Positions 49,628 to 59,136 are shown, counted from the stretch's first letter. The stretch: DNA of 64,000 bases from Nonomuraea angiospora (GCF_014873145.1 NZ_JADBEK010000001.1:11594001-11658000), one strand, 5' to 3'. Notes: generated by a model not told the origin, from the letters alone. A program made the numbers and translations.

Positions 49628-50151
49628 GTCCGCTCCCGGGGGTCGGCTGCCTGCCATGCTAACCACGCCTCCCACCACCGTGCCGCGGCACCGGGATGCC
49701 GTGGCGTTGGGGTGCTGGGGTGCCGTGATGCCGGGCGCCGTGCTGCGTGCCGCCGGGTCCTGCCACGCGCCGTCGCCGCTGGGCGTCCCACCGCGCCACC
49801 GGCCCGCGCCTCACTCGGCGTCGCGCCCCAGGGGCCGCGCTCCTTGGGAGGCGCGGCGTTGTGCTCGGGGCGTGCCTGAGCGGCGGGAGTGCAGCTCAGC
49901 GGCAGGAGTGCAGCTCAGCGGCGGGAGCGTAGATCAGCGGGAGTGTGCCAAGCGGCGGTAGCCCGGTCAAGCGGCGGAAGCGTGCAGGAGCGGCCGGAGC
50001 GTGCTGAGCGACGCGAGTGCGCGGCCGACCGGCGAAAGCGCCCCCGGCGGCGGAGCTGTGCCCGGGCGGCGCGGGTGGCGGTGTCATGAGCGCGGCCGGG
50101 TGTGAAGCAGCCCCGGGACCGGAGGGGTCCCGGGGCCGGAGGTTGGTGAGG
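49628..50151. repeat. Gene-free 0.5-kb gap with ~19-bp repeats
   Basis: No credible gene is seen. Around 49875-49975 the block agctcagcggc(a/g)ggagtgc and variants repeat four to six times, in register at first and then degenerating. The left part has ccgtg/gccg-rich simple sequence. The right end holds the lipA terminator at 50111-50135. Confidence 0.6.
50111..50135 (-). terminator. lipA terminator hairpin
   Basis: CCCCGGGACC (50111-50120) pairs with GGTCCCGGGG (50126-50135) around GGAGG, just after the lipA stop. Confidence 0.75.
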
Positions 50152-51081
50152 TCAGGCCGTCTGGCGAGCCTCGATGGCCTGCTGGTAGAGGCGGCCCGCC
50201 CGGTACGACGAGCGCACGAGCGGCCCCGACAGCACACCCGCGAACCCGATGGCCTCGGCCTCGGCCTGCAGCTCCACGAACTCCTCGGGCTTCACCCACC
50301 GCTCCACCGGGTGGTGGCGGGGCGTGGGCCGCAGGTATTGGGTGACGGTCAGCAGGTCGGTGCCGGCCGCGTGCAGGTCGCGCATGGCCTCGACGATCTC
50401 CTCGCGCGTCTCGCCCATGCCCAGGATCAGGTTGGACTTGGTGACCAGCCCGGCCTCGCGGGCCATCGTGATCACCGCGAGCGAGCGCTCGTAGCGGAAC
50501 GCGGGACGGATCCGCTTGAAGATCCGCGGCACCGTCTCGACGTTGTGCGCGAACACCTCGGGCCGGCTGGAGAAGACCTCCTCCAGCTGGTCGCGGTTGC
50601 CGTTGAAGTCGGGCACCAGCAGCTCGACGCCGCACCCGGGCAGCAGCGCGTGGATCTGGCGGGCCGTCTCGGCGTAGAGCCAGGCGCCGCCGTCGGGCAG
50701 GTCGTCGCGGGCCACGCCGGTCACGGTCGCGTACTTCAGGCCCATCTGCTGCACGGACTCGGCCACGCGGCGCGGCTCGTCGCGGTCGTACTCCTTCGGC
50801 TTGCCCGTGTCGATCTGGCAGAAGTCGCAGCGGCGCGTGCACTGGTCGCCGCCGATGAGGAAGGTCGCCTCGCGGTCTTCCCAGCACTCGTAGATATTGG
50901 GACAGCCCGCCTCTTCACAGACCGTGTGCAGGCCCTCCCGGCGCACGAGCGATTTCAGCTCGGTGTATTCGGGGCCCGTCTTCAGCTTGGTCTTGATCCA
51001 CGGGGGCTTGCGCTCGATAGGGGTTTCGGCGTTACGCACCTCCAGGCGGAGGAGCTTTCGGCCTTCAGGGGCAACGGTCAC
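50152..51081 (-). CDS. lipA: Lipoyl synthase
   Basis: A 309-residue radical-SAM enzyme that inserts two sulfurs into octanoyl groups on lipoyl domains. Both iron-sulfur cluster motifs are complete: C55-x4-C60-x5-C66 ([12 protein letters not shown]) for the auxiliary cluster and C81-x3-C85-x2-C88 (CTRRCDFC) for the SAM cluster. The C-terminal serine ligand motif appears as [11 protein letters not shown]. It works after LipB, encoded just upstream, on the E2 encoded downstream at 54663-56114. Confidence 0.96.
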   Translation of the reverse strand: MTVAPEGRKLLRLEVRNAETPIERKPPWIKTKLKTGPEYTELKSLVRREGLHTVCEEAGCPNIYECWEDREATFLIGGDQCTRRCDFCQIDTGKPKEYDRDEPRRVAESVQQMGLKYATVTGVARDDLPDGGAWLYAETARQIHALLPGCGVELLVPDFNGNRDQLEEVFSSRPEVFAHNVETVPRIFKRIRPAFRYERSLAVITMAREAGLVTKSNLILGMGETREEIVEAMRDLHAAGTDLLTVTQYLRPTPRHHPVERWVKPEEFVELQAEAEAIGFAGVLSGPLVRSSYRAGRLYQQAIEARQTA

Positions 51082-51123
51082 GTTCTCACCTTACGTCTTC
51101 CGGAAAAGCATCCCGGCCGGGGG

Positions 51124-52104
51124 TCACGAGATGAGGCCGAAGCCGCGGATCGCGCGCGTGTAGTGGGCGAGCAGCTCGTCGTCGACGCGTTCGGACTCGC
51201 GCGTGCCGAGCAGCTCCGAGTGCGGGGGAGCGGTGAGCACCCCGTCGTCGGTGATCCTGGCGCGGGCCAGCGCGCCCTGCCGGATGGCCGCCGCGCTCTC
51301 GCCGCGCAGCGCCGCCGCCTGCATGGGCGCCAGGTAGCCGCCGCCGGCCAGGCCGTCGAGCTCGGCGAGGTCCTGTTCGGAGGCGGCCCGCAGAGCGAGC
51401 TGCCGCTGCCGGGCCAGGGTACGGCTCTCGCCGGCGTGGGCCAGCCGGGTCAGCGCGTACCGGGCCAGGAGCACGGGCCCGCCGAGCACCCGCCCGACCA
51501 GGCGGCCGAACATCCCCGCCACCTCGTACGTGGTCCCCGGATGGTCCACCGCGCCCAGCGAGGAGGCCGCGATCTTGGTCTGCGCCTCCTCCCTGACCCG
51601 CAGCGGCTCGGCCCCCACCAGCGCGTCCCGCCACGACTCCAGGGTGAGCAGCGCCCCGCTCACGACGAGCTCGTCGCCGGTCGGCACCCGCGCGTACGCG
51701 GTGGCCAGCAGGGCGACCCGCTGCCTGGGCGGCAGCGCCAGCCACAGCGGCAGCCCGATCATCAGGACGGGGGTACGCAGCGGGCCCACGCGGTCGTAGC
51801 GCGTGCGCGGGTCCAGGTCCATGACGGCGACCTTGCGCGGCCGCCGGACGCCGACCCGGTCGGCCACGCGCTCCGCGGCGCCGTACAGCTCGGAGGCCGA
51901 CGAGCGGTCGAGCACTTCGGCGTCGGCGGGCAGGCCGCCCAGGCGCGGCCGCAGCGCCCACGCGATGGCCAGGCTCGCGCCGCCGAACAGCCACGCGAGC
52001 AGGGATCCGGGGTGCCCCAGGATCGTCCACGCGCCCAGCGCGACAAAGCCGAGCGTCAGCAGGTGGACGAGAAGGGCGAGTAAGAGAGCGAGGACACGCT
52101 TCAC
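51124..52104 (-). CDS. M48-peptidase-like membrane protein lacking HExxH (pseudo-peptidase)
   Basis: A 326-residue protein with two N-terminal membrane helices (LALLLALLVHLLTLGFVALG and SLLAWLFGGASLAIAWAL). The following domain reads like an M48 (HtpX/Ste24-type) peptidase: a VAVMDLDPRTRYDR segment, VLMIGLPLWLALPPRQRVAL and LLATAYARVPTGDELVVSGA. Where family members have LLAHELGH.xNGD, this protein has LLATAYARVPTGD, so both zinc-binding His and the catalytic Glu are absent. It is therefore unlikely to be a protease. It lies between lipB and lipA and is probably co-transcribed with them. Confidence 0.65.
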   Translation of the reverse strand: MKRVLALLLALLVHLLTLGFVALGAWTILGHPGSLLAWLFGGASLAIAWALRPRLGGLPADAEVLDRSSASELYGAAERVADRVGVRRPRKVAVMDLDPRTRYDRVGPLRTPVLMIGLPLWLALPPRQRVALLATAYARVPTGDELVVSGALLTLESWRDALVGAEPLRVREEAQTKIAASSLGAVDHPGTTYEVAGMFGRLVGRVLGGPVLLARYALTRLAHAGESRTLARQRQLALRAASEQDLAELDGLAGGGYLAPMQAAALRGESAAAIRQGALARARITDDGVLTAPPHSELLGTRESERVDDELLAHYTRAIRGFGLIS

Positions 52105-52126
52105 ACGGCCGATCGTAGGCCGTGGG

Positions 52127-52819
52127 TCATCTGCGGAGAAGGTCCTCTTCGTGGAGATCGTACGACTCCATGCCGAGGGCCTCCGCCAGCCGCTTCTCCG
52201 CGATCGGTATGACCTCCTCCACCACGATGCGGCGGCCGGTCTCCGCCGACAGCGAGGAGACGCCGACGTCGGGGATGCCGCACGGCGCGATGCGGTTGAA
52301 CCAGCGGGGGTCGTTGGCGCAGTTGAGGGCGAAGCCGTGCATCGTGACGCCGCGCGCGACGCGCAGCCCGACCGCGCCGAGCTGGCGGTCGGGCAGGCCC
52401 AGGGCGGGATCGCCGACCGCCCAGACGCCCCCGCGCCCCCGCACCTGTCTCGCCGTGACGCCGAAGTCGGCGCAGATCTGGATCATGGCCTCCGCGAGGC
52501 GGCAAGTGTAGGCGGTGACGTCGGTGACGCCGACGATCGGATAGACCACCAGCTGCCCGGGCCCGTGCCAGGTCAGCCGGCCGCCCCGGTCGACGTCGAC
52601 GACCGGGGTGCCGTCGGCCGGACGCTCGTGCGGGGCGGTGCGCTTGCCCGCGGTGTAGACCGGCGCGTGCTCGAGGAACAGGACGGTGTCGCTCAGCTCT
52701 CCGGCGACCCGCTTGCCGTGCACCCAGCGCTGCAGCGACCAGGCCTGCTCGTAGGGGACGTCGACGCCGAGGCGGACGATGGCGAGTGCGTGGGGATCGT
52801 CCCCGTGGATGGGGCGCAT
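52127..52819 (-). CDS. lipB: Octanoyltransferase (lipoyl(octanoyl) transferase)
   Basis: A 230-residue enzyme moving octanoyl from acyl carrier protein to lipoyl domains. RGGRLTWHGPGQLVVYPIVG, RGRGGVWAVG, VTMHGFALNCANDPRWFNRI and the nucleophile C180 in APCGIPDVGVSSL are all present. Position 146, in DRQLGAVGLRVARG, is Gln where LipB enzymes have the catalytic Lys (K142 in M. tuberculosis, in a KxAAIG-type motif). The codon is CAG on the coding strand. Either another Lys substitutes or activity is altered. It is 22 bases upstream of the pseudo-peptidase gene, then lipA. Confidence 0.92.
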   Translation of the reverse strand: MRPIHGDDPHALAIVRLGVDVPYEQAWSLQRWVHGKRVAGELSDTVLFLEHAPVYTAGKRTAPHERPADGTPVVDVDRGGRLTWHGPGQLVVYPIVGVTDVTAYTCRLAEAMIQICADFGVTARQVRGRGGVWAVGDPALGLPDRQLGAVGLRVARGVTMHGFALNCANDPRWFNRIAPCGIPDVGVSSLSAETGRRIVVEEVIPIAEKRLAEALGMESYDLHEEDLLRR

Positions 52820-52856
52820 GAGCCTATTGTGCCGGTCCCGCCCCCGCGAAGGGTAA

Positions 52857-53594
52857 TCAGGGGGTAAGGAGTCGCGGCTCGATCCTGAACTCCTTGACCC
52901 CGCCGGCCCCGTCGCCCTCCACCCGGTACGCGTAGCCGCCCGGCTCGACGGTCACCGCCTGGATGAACTCGGTGCCGACGTAGTGGAGCCCCACGCCCTC
53001 GTCGGCGGCGTATCCGGACGGCAGCTCGCCACTGGCCACCGACTCCTGCAGCAGCGGCCGGCGCTGCGGGTCGGAGTCGTAGTGGACGCCGCACGAGTAG
53101 GGCAGCAGCGCCATGCCCTCGGCCCACACGCGCAGGTCGGGCCCGAAGGAGTCGGTGTTGCCGCCGACGTGCCAGCACAACGCGCCCGCGCTCTGGCCGG
53201 AAAGCACCACCCCGGCCCGCCACGCCTCCTCGAACGCCTCGTCAAGGCCGTGCAACCGCCACAGGGCCATCAGGTTGGCCACACTGCCGCCACTGACGTA
53301 GATCATGTCCTGTTCGAGCATCCACGCCCGGGGATCCTCGACATTGGGCATCGGGAACACGGTGAGATGGCTCAACTCGACGTCCCACCCGGCGAACGCG
53401 CCGTACATCTTCAGGATCCAGTCGTCCGAGTCGCCCACCGCGGTGGCGACCAGGCCCAGCTTCGGCCGGTCCTGCCCGGTCAGGTCGAGGCCGTAGCGCA
53501 GCAGCGCGCTGGCCTCGACGAAGCTGTAGCGCCTGCTCGGGCGGAAGGATCCACCACCGATGGCGAGGATGTGTGACTGTCCTGACCGGCTCAT
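52857..53594 (-). CDS. Peptidase E-like (family S51) serine hydrolase
   Basis: A 245-residue protein: HILAIGGGSF, DMIYVSGGSVANLMALWRLH and the nucleophile Ser in VVLSGQSAGALCWHVGGNTD match the S51 peptidase E family, which cleaves N-terminal Asp dipeptides in the cytoplasm. The His partner is probably in the LLPYSCGVHYDSDPQRR segment. It is in the same direction as lipB but 37 bases apart, and could be a separate unit. Confidence 0.9.
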   Translation of the reverse strand: MSRSGQSHILAIGGGSFRPSRRYSFVEASALLRYGLDLTGQDRPKLGLVATAVGDSDDWILKMYGAFAGWDVELSHLTVFPMPNVEDPRAWMLEQDMIYVSGGSVANLMALWRLHGLDEAFEEAWRAGVVLSGQSAGALCWHVGGNTDSFGPDLRVWAEGMALLPYSCGVHYDSDPQRRPLLQESVASGELPSGYAADEGVGLHYVGTEFIQAVTVEPGGYAYRVEGDGAGGVKEFRIEPRLLTP

Positions 53595-53631
53595 GTCAAG
53601 ATTCTCCCACCTGTTGAAGACGGACGGCTCA

Positions 53632-54525
53632 CTACAGTACGGCGCTCAGCGCCTCGTCGAGGCGGGTATGGGCGAACACATAGCCGCTGTCGAGCAGCTT
53701 CCTCGGCTCGACGCGGTGGCCGGGCAGCAGCGCCTCGCGGGCGAACTCGCCGAGCCCCGCCGACAGCGCGAAGCCGGGCACCGGGATCGGCACCGTGCCC
53801 CTGCGCAGGGCTTTTCCGAGGGTACGGGTGAATTCGGCGTTGGTCACGGGCGAGGGCGAGGTGAAGTTGACTGGCCCTGTAATGTCACGATTTTTCAAGA
53901 CATGCACCGCGGCCCCGACCCAGTCGTCCACGGTGATCCACGACCAGTACTGCTTCCCCGACCCGAGCGGCGCCCCCAGCCCGATCCTGAAGATCGGCAA
54001 CATCCGCCCGAGCGCCCCGCCCTTCTCGCTGAGCACCAGCCCGGTGCGCAGCTGTACGGTCCTGACCCCGGCCTCGCCGGCCCGCCTGGCCTCGCCCTCC
54101 CAGCGCCCGCACAGATCCGCCAGGAAGCCGCTGCCCTTCCCCTGGCTCTCGTCGATCACCCGGTCGCCGGTGTCGCCGTAGAAGTCGACCCCGGAGGCGG
54201 ACAGGAGCACCTCGGGCCTGCCGGACAGCGCGCCGATCGCCTCCACGAGCACCCGCGTGCCCTGGACGCGGCTGGCGACGATCTCCCGCTTGTACGCCGG
54301 GGTCCACCGCCGCTCGCCCACGGACGCGCCCGCCAGGTGCACGACCGCCTGCGCCCCTTCGAGCGCGGCCTGGTCGATCTCCTGCTCGGCCGGGTCCCAG
54401 AAGGCCTCGTCGGCCGCGCGCGGGCGGCGCCGTACGAGCCGGACGACCTCCCAGCCCTCGGCCCGCAACGCCGGCACCAGCGCCGACCCGAGCAACCCCG
54501 ACGCCCCCGTCACGATGATCGCCAT
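53632..54525 (-). CDS. TIGR01777-family NAD(P)-dependent epimerase
   Basis: A 297-residue SDR-fold protein: IIVTGASGLLGSALVPALRA (dinucleotide loop), VVHLAGASVGERRWT, YGDTGDRVIDES (with Tyr in the SDR position) and KQYWSWITVDDWVGA are the family pattern. The C-terminal DUF1731 segment includes LLPGHRVEPRKLLDSGY. In M. tuberculosis the equivalent gene (Rv2216) also lies next to the E2 gene. The enzymatic substrate is unknown. Confidence 0.92.
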   Translation of the reverse strand: MAIIVTGASGLLGSALVPALRAEGWEVVRLVRRRPRAADEAFWDPAEQEIDQAALEGAQAVVHLAGASVGERRWTPAYKREIVASRVQGTRVLVEAIGALSGRPEVLLSASGVDFYGDTGDRVIDESQGKGSGFLADLCGRWEGEARRAGEAGVRTVQLRTGLVLSEKGGALGRMLPIFRIGLGAPLGSGKQYWSWITVDDWVGAAVHVLKNRDITGPVNFTSPSPVTNAEFTRTLGKALRRGTVPIPVPGFALSAGLGEFAREALLPGHRVEPRKLLDSGYVFAHTRLDEALSAVL

Positions 54526-54591
54526 AGCCCCACAGTACGCCCGCCCCCTGTCACGGACGCGCCAGCCGCGCCAGGCTCCGGGCAGACGAAC

Positions 54592-54624
54592 GGCCGGGCG
54601 GCCCCCGAAGGGAACCGCCCGGCC
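54592..54624 (-). terminator. Terminator downstream of the E2 gene
   Basis: GGCCGGGCGG (54592-54601) pairs with CCGCCCGGCC (54615-54624) around a 13-base loop between the E2 stop and the epimerase gene. The rest of this 137-base gap holds a short tcaggccctgga duplication. Confidence 0.75.
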
Positions 54625-54662
54625 GTGACGCCCTGAATCAGGCCCTGGAATCAGGCCCTGGA

Positions 54663-56114
54663 TCAGGCGAGGCCGAGCTGGGCCTCGAAGCGGCCCTCCT
54701 CGAGACGGCGCTTGACCGTCGTGAGGAAGCGGGCCGCGTCCGCGCCGTCCACCAGACGGTGGTCGTACGTCAGCGCCAGGTAGACCATCGACCGGACCGC
54801 GATGACCTCGCCCTCAGGCGTGTCGATCACGACGGGCCGCTTGACGACGGCGCCGGTGCCCAGCATGCCGACCTGCGGCTGGTTGAGGATCGGCGTGTCG
54901 AACAGCGCCCCACGGCTGCCGGTGTTGGTCAGCGTGAAGGTGCCGCCGGTGATCTCGTCCGGGGTCACCTTGTTGGCGCGCGTGCGCTCGGCCAGGTCGG
55001 CCGTCTTGCGGGCCAGCCCGGCGAGGTTGAGGTCGCCGGCGTTCTTGATGACCGCCGCGATCAGGCCGCGCTCGGTGTCGACCGCGATGCCCAGGTGCTC
55101 GACGTCGAAGTACGTGACCTCCATGGTCTCGTTGTTGATCGTCGCGTTGAGCTTCGGGTGCTGCTTGAGCGCCTCGATGGCGGCCAGCTCGAAGAACGGC
55201 ATGAACGACAGCTTCACGCCCTCGCGGCGCAGGAAGTCGGCCTTCGCCTGCTCGCGCAGCCGCGCGATCTTGGTGACGTCGACCTCGACCACGGTGGTGA
55301 GCTGAGCCGCCGTCTGCAGCGACTCGACCAGCTTCTTCGACATCGTCTGGCGCAGCCGCGTCATCTTCTCCGTGCGGCCGCGCAGCGTGGTGTCGACCTC
55401 CACGGGCTCGGGACCCGCGGTGACCGGCGCCTGCGGGGCGGGAGCGGCGGCGGGCGCCGGCTGGGCGGCGGCCGGAGCCGGAGCCGCGGCGGGGGCGGCC
55501 TGAGCGGCGGCGGCCTTGTCGCGCTGGGCCTTGGCGGCCTCGAGCACGTCCTGCTTGCGGATGCGGCCACCGACGCCGGTGCCGTTGACCGAGTCGAGGT
55601 CGACCCCGTGCTCGTTGGCCAGCTTGCGCACCAGCGGCGTCACGTACGGGCTCTCACCCGAGGGCAGCGGCGCGGGCTCCGCGGGGGCGGCCTGCGGGGC
55701 CGGAGCGGGGGCCGCGACCGGGGCGGGCGCCGGAGCGGGGGCGGGGGCCGGAGCGGGCTGCGGGGGAGCCGGCTGCGGGATCGACGAGACCGGCGCCGCC
55801 GGGGCGGGCTCGGGCTCGGGCTGCGGAGCCGGCGCGGGTGCCGCCTCGGGCGCAGGGGCGGCGGCCGCCGCCTGGCCCTTCTCGTCGATGACGGCGAGCT
55901 CGGCCCCGACCTCGACCGTCTCGTCCTCAGCCACGACGATCTTGGTGAGGACACCCGCGGCCGGCGACGGGATCTCGGTGTCGACCTTGTCGGTCGACAC
56001 TTCGAGGAGCGGCTCGTCGGCCTCGACGCGCTCGCCCTCCTTCTTCAGCCAACGGGTTACGGTGCCCTCGGTCACGCTCTCGCCGAGCTGGGGCATTTGT
56101 ACGGAGACCGGCAT
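54663..56114 (-). CDS. sucB: Dihydrolipoamide acyltransferase (E2 of 2-oxoacid dehydrogenase)
   Basis: A 483-residue E2. One lipoyl domain with the modified K43 in [16 protein letters not shown], a long Ala/Pro linker (residues ~85-150), an E3/E1-binding domain ([20 protein letters not shown]...[11 protein letters not shown]), a second Ala/Pro linker and the catalytic core ([56 protein letters not shown] with the active His). Actinobacterial SucB/DlaT often carry two lipoyl domains; only one is seen here. It forms the complex with E3 (next gene) and an E1 encoded elsewhere. Confidence 0.94.
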   Translation of the reverse strand: MPVSVQMPQLGESVTEGTVTRWLKKEGERVEADEPLLEVSTDKVDTEIPSPAAGVLTKIVVAEDETVEVGAELAVIDEKGQAAAAAPAPEAAPAPAPQPEPEPAPAAPVSSIPQPAPPQPAPAPAPAPAPAPVAAPAPAPQAAPAEPAPLPSGESPYVTPLVRKLANEHGVDLDSVNGTGVGGRIRKQDVLEAAKAQRDKAAAAQAAPAAAPAPAAAQPAPAAAPAPQAPVTAGPEPVEVDTTLRGRTEKMTRLRQTMSKKLVESLQTAAQLTTVVEVDVTKIARLREQAKADFLRREGVKLSFMPFFELAAIEALKQHPKLNATINNETMEVTYFDVEHLGIAVDTERGLIAAVIKNAGDLNLAGLARKTADLAERTRANKVTPDEITGGTFTLTNTGSRGALFDTPILNQPQVGMLGTGAVVKRPVVIDTPEGEVIAVRSMVYLALTYDHRLVDGADAARFLTTVKRRLEEGRFEAQLGLA

Positions 56115-56153
56115 CGTTATTCTTCTCTCGCGTTCTGATCTCGAGGGCTTGGA

Positions 56154-57518
56154 CTAGTTGTGTACGTGCAGCGGCTTGCCGGCCAGGGCCAGCATCGCCT
56201 CACCCATGGCCTCGGACTGGGTCGGGTGTGCGTGGATGAGCTGGGCGACCTCTGCGGGCAGCGCCTCCCAGTTGTAGATCAGCTGCCCCTCCGTGACGAG
56301 CTCGCCGATGCGCCGGCCCACCATGTGGACACCGACGACCGGGCCGTCCTTCTGGGCGATGACCTTCACGGCGCCCGAAGTGCCGAGGATCTGGCTCTTG
56401 GGGTTTCCCGCGAGGTCGTAGACCTGCTCGACGATCTCGATGCCGCGCTCGGCCGCCTGCGCCGACGTGATCCCCACCGAGGCCACCTCGGGGTCGGAGT
56501 AGGTGATGCGCGGCACGCCCGCGTAGTCGATGGGCGGCGGGTTGAGGCCGGCGATGTGCTCGGCCACCATGATCCCCTCCGCGAACCCCGCGTGCGCGAG
56601 CTGCAGCGTCGGGATGAGGTCGCCGATGGCGTAGACGCCGGGCACGGAGGTCTGGCAGTGCTCGTCGACCACGACCGCGCCGCGCTCGATGGCGATGCCC
56701 TGCTCCTCGAAGCCCATGCCGGCCGACACCGCGCCCCGGCCGACCGCGACGAGCAGCAGCTCGGCGTCGAGGGTCTTGCCGTTGGCCAGGGTGACGACCA
56801 CGCCCGTCTCGGTGGTCTTGGCGCTGTCGAAGAAGACGCCCAGCTCGTACTTGATGCCGCGGCGGCGGAAGGCCCGCTCCAGCAGCTTGGAGCTGGACTC
56901 CTCCTCGGTCGGCAGCAGGTGCGGCAGCGCCTCGACGATCGTGACCTCGGCCCCGAACGAGCGGTAGACGCTCGCCAGCTCGACGCCGATCACGCCGCCG
57001 CCCAGCACGATGACGGACGAGGGCACGCGGTCCATCTTGAGGGTGTGCTCGCTGGTGATGACGCGCTCGCCGTCGATCTCCAGGCCCGGCAGCGACTTGG
57101 GCGCCGAGCCGGTGGCCAGGACGAGGTTGCGGCCCTCGACGACCTCCGGGCCCACCTGGATCCGGTTGGGGCCGACCAGGCGGCCCTCGCCCTCGACGAT
57201 CGTCACGCCCGCGCCCTTCAGCAGGCCCTGCACGCCCTTCCAGGCCCGCGTCACGATCTTGTCCTTGAACGCGTGCACGCCCTGCACGTCGATGCCGTCG
57301 AAGCGCGCCTTGACGCCGTAGGACTCGCTCTCGCGGGTCTCGTCGGCGACCTCGGCGGAGTGCAGCAGGGCCTTCGTGGGGATGCATCCCCTGTGGAGGC
57401 AGGTGCCGCCGATCTTGTCCTTTTCGATCAGCGCGACCGACTTGCCCAGCTCAGCCGCCCGAAGCGCGCAGGCGTAACCGCCGCTGCCGCCACCTAGGAC
57501 GACGATGTCATAGGCCAC
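56154..57518 (-). CDS. lpdA: Dihydrolipoamide dehydrogenase (E3)
   Basis: A 454-residue FAD flavoprotein: FAD loop VVLGGGSGGYACALRAAELG, redox disulfide C40/C45 in GGTCLHRGCIPTKALL, NAD loop VIVLGGGVIGVELASVYRSF, YAIGDLIPTLQLAH and the catalytic His-Glu pair IHAHPTQSEAMGEA. All elements are intact. It reoxidises the lipoyl arm of the E2 encoded 39 bases downstream. Same-direction spacing suggests pepA-independent co-transcription of lpdA and sucB. Confidence 0.95.
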   Translation of the reverse strand: MAYDIVVLGGGSGGYACALRAAELGKSVALIEKDKIGGTCLHRGCIPTKALLHSAEVADETRESESYGVKARFDGIDVQGVHAFKDKIVTRAWKGVQGLLKGAGVTIVEGEGRLVGPNRIQVGPEVVEGRNLVLATGSAPKSLPGLEIDGERVITSEHTLKMDRVPSSVIVLGGGVIGVELASVYRSFGAEVTIVEALPHLLPTEEESSSKLLERAFRRRGIKYELGVFFDSAKTTETGVVVTLANGKTLDAELLLVAVGRGAVSAGMGFEEQGIAIERGAVVVDEHCQTSVPGVYAIGDLIPTLQLAHAGFAEGIMVAEHIAGLNPPPIDYAGVPRITYSDPEVASVGITSAQAAERGIEIVEQVYDLAGNPKSQILGTSGAVKVIAQKDGPVVGVHMVGRRIGELVTEGQLIYNWEALPAEVAQLIHAHPTQSEAMGEAMLALAGKPLHVHN

Positions 57519-57569
57519 AGGAAGGCTCCTTGTCGGGGTGTTCGTGATGCCGTCATCTTTTCATTTGTT

Positions 57570-59075
57570 TCAGATGCTCGCGTGCCGCTCTGCGAGTCCG
57601 ATGAGGGTCCGGGTGATGGCACCCGTGCCGCCCTTCGGGGTGTAACCGTACGGCTCGCCCTTGTTGAAGGCGGGCCCGGCCATGTCGATGTGGGCCCAGC
57701 GCACGCCGTCGGGCACGAATTCCTTCAGGAAGATGCCCGCCGCCAGCATGCTGCCCCATCGCTCCGGCTGGAGGTTGGCGATGTCGGCGATCGGCGAGTC
57801 GAGGCCCTTGCGCAGCTCCTCCGGGAGCGGCATGCCCCACGCGCCCTCGCCCGCCGCCTTCGCGGCCTCGACGACCAGCTCCCTGGCGGCGTCGTCGTTG
57901 GCCATGACGCCGGCCGTGCGCCAGCCGAGCGCGACGATCTGCGCGCCGGTGAGCGTGGCCACGTCGACGATCAGGTCGGGCTCGTCCTGCGCGGCCCTGG
58001 CGATGCCGTCCATGAGCACCAGGCGGCCCTCGGCGTCGGTGTCGAGCACCTCGACGGTCTTGCCGCTGTAGCTGTGGATGACGTCGGAGGGACGCTGGGC
58101 GGTGCCGCTCGGCAGGTTCTCGGCCAGGCAGAGGTAGCCGACGGCGTTGACCGGCAGGCCGAGCCGGGCGATGCCGATCATGGCGCCGAGCACCGCGCCC
58201 GCGCCGCCCATGTCGGACTTCATCCAGTCCATCGAGGCCGACGGCTTGAGCGACAGGCCGCCGGAGTCGAACGTGATGCCCTTGCCCACGAACGCCAGCC
58301 GCTTGCCGGCCTCGGGGTGGGTGTAGGAGAGGCGGACCAGGCGCGGCGGGTTGGCCGAGCCCTGGCCGACGCCGATGAGGCCGCCGTAGCCGCCGTCCTT
58401 GAGCTGCTTGTCGTCGAGCACCTCGACGCTCAGCCCCGCCTTGTTGCCCTCCTGCTCGGCGATCTCGGCGAACTTGGCCGGCCACAGGTCGGACGGAGGC
58501 GTGTTGACCAGGTCGCGGACCAGGGCGACCGAGTCGGCCAGCACGCCCGCGCGATCGGCGACGCCGTCGGGCTGCGCCGAGACCACGGTGAGCTCGGAGA
58601 CCGGGGCCTTCTGCTCGCCGTTGGTGCGGTAACGGGCGAAGGCGTACGCGCCGAGCAGGCCGCCGAGCGCGACGGCCTCGGCCTCCTCGGGCGTGCCGGT
58701 GGGCAGGGCGAGCGCGGCCCTGGAGGTGCCGGCGAGCGACCGTACGGCGGCGCCGGCCGCGCGGCGCAGACCCTCGGCGTCGGGCGAGTCGCCCAGCCCC
58801 ACCGCGACCAGCAGCGGGGCGGCGATGGCGCCGAACGTGGGAAGCTTGGCCACCTCGCCGGCCTTGCCGGTGAAGGCGACGGCGCGGAGGGAGTCGGCGA
58901 GCTTGCCGCCGAAGGCGGCCTCGAGCGACTCGGCGCCCGTGGCGGCGCGGGGGCCGTCCTGTCCTGACCTGAAGCCGACGATCAACGCGTCGGTGTCGAT
59001 GGAGACTGGATCTGCTGAGTTCAGCCGCACAGTGGTCACGTAAACCGATGCTATCCAGGTCTTCTGCGTACTCAC
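57570..59075 (-). CDS. pepA: Leucyl aminopeptidase (M17)
   Basis: A 501-residue cytosolic metallopeptidase. The C-terminal domain has the M17 signature NTDAEGRLVL (VLDTDAEGRLVLMDGIARAA here, Asp replacing the usual Asn). It also has GKGITFDSGGLSLKPSASMD with metal ligands, KSDMGGAGAVLGAM and GPAFNKGEPYGYTPKGGTG. The two-metal site and bicarbonate-binding Arg appear complete. It removes N-terminal Leu and similar residues from peptides. It is divergent from the GntR gene, with 61 bases between. Confidence 0.94.
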   Translation of the reverse strand: MSTQKTWIASVYVTTVRLNSADPVSIDTDALIVGFRSGQDGPRAATGAESLEAAFGGKLADSLRAVAFTGKAGEVAKLPTFGAIAAPLLVAVGLGDSPDAEGLRRAAGAAVRSLAGTSRAALALPTGTPEEAEAVALGGLLGAYAFARYRTNGEQKAPVSELTVVSAQPDGVADRAGVLADSVALVRDLVNTPPSDLWPAKFAEIAEQEGNKAGLSVEVLDDKQLKDGGYGGLIGVGQGSANPPRLVRLSYTHPEAGKRLAFVGKGITFDSGGLSLKPSASMDWMKSDMGGAGAVLGAMIGIARLGLPVNAVGYLCLAENLPSGTAQRPSDVIHSYSGKTVEVLDTDAEGRLVLMDGIARAAQDEPDLIVDVATLTGAQIVALGWRTAGVMANDDAARELVVEAAKAAGEGAWGMPLPEELRKGLDSPIADIANLQPERWGSMLAAGIFLKEFVPDGVRWAHIDMAGPAFNKGEPYGYTPKGGTGAITRTLIGLAERHASI

Positions 59076-59117
59076 AAACAGGGGTTCATCCTACCAATCG
59101 CGATTCATGTGGAATGG

Positions 59118-59134
59118 TGCTAGTGTCATTAGCA
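59118..59134. promoter_or_regulatory. Inverted repeat over the GntR promoter
   Basis: TGCTA-GTGTCAT-TAGCA, perfect 5-bp arms extended by imperfect flanks (atggTGCTA...TAGCAtcat), ends two bases before the GntR ATG at 59137. TAGTGT inside it is a possible -10 box, which would make the transcript nearly leaderless. It is a candidate YtrA-type operator. Confidence 0.45.
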
Positions 59135-59136
59135 TC

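Noticed and set aside
49037..49961. Rightward ORFs opposite the AraC gene and into the gap
   Set aside because: They have low-complexity Arg/Gly/Pro composition and no ribosome site. The leftward AraC frame is clear and the gap is repeat-rich.
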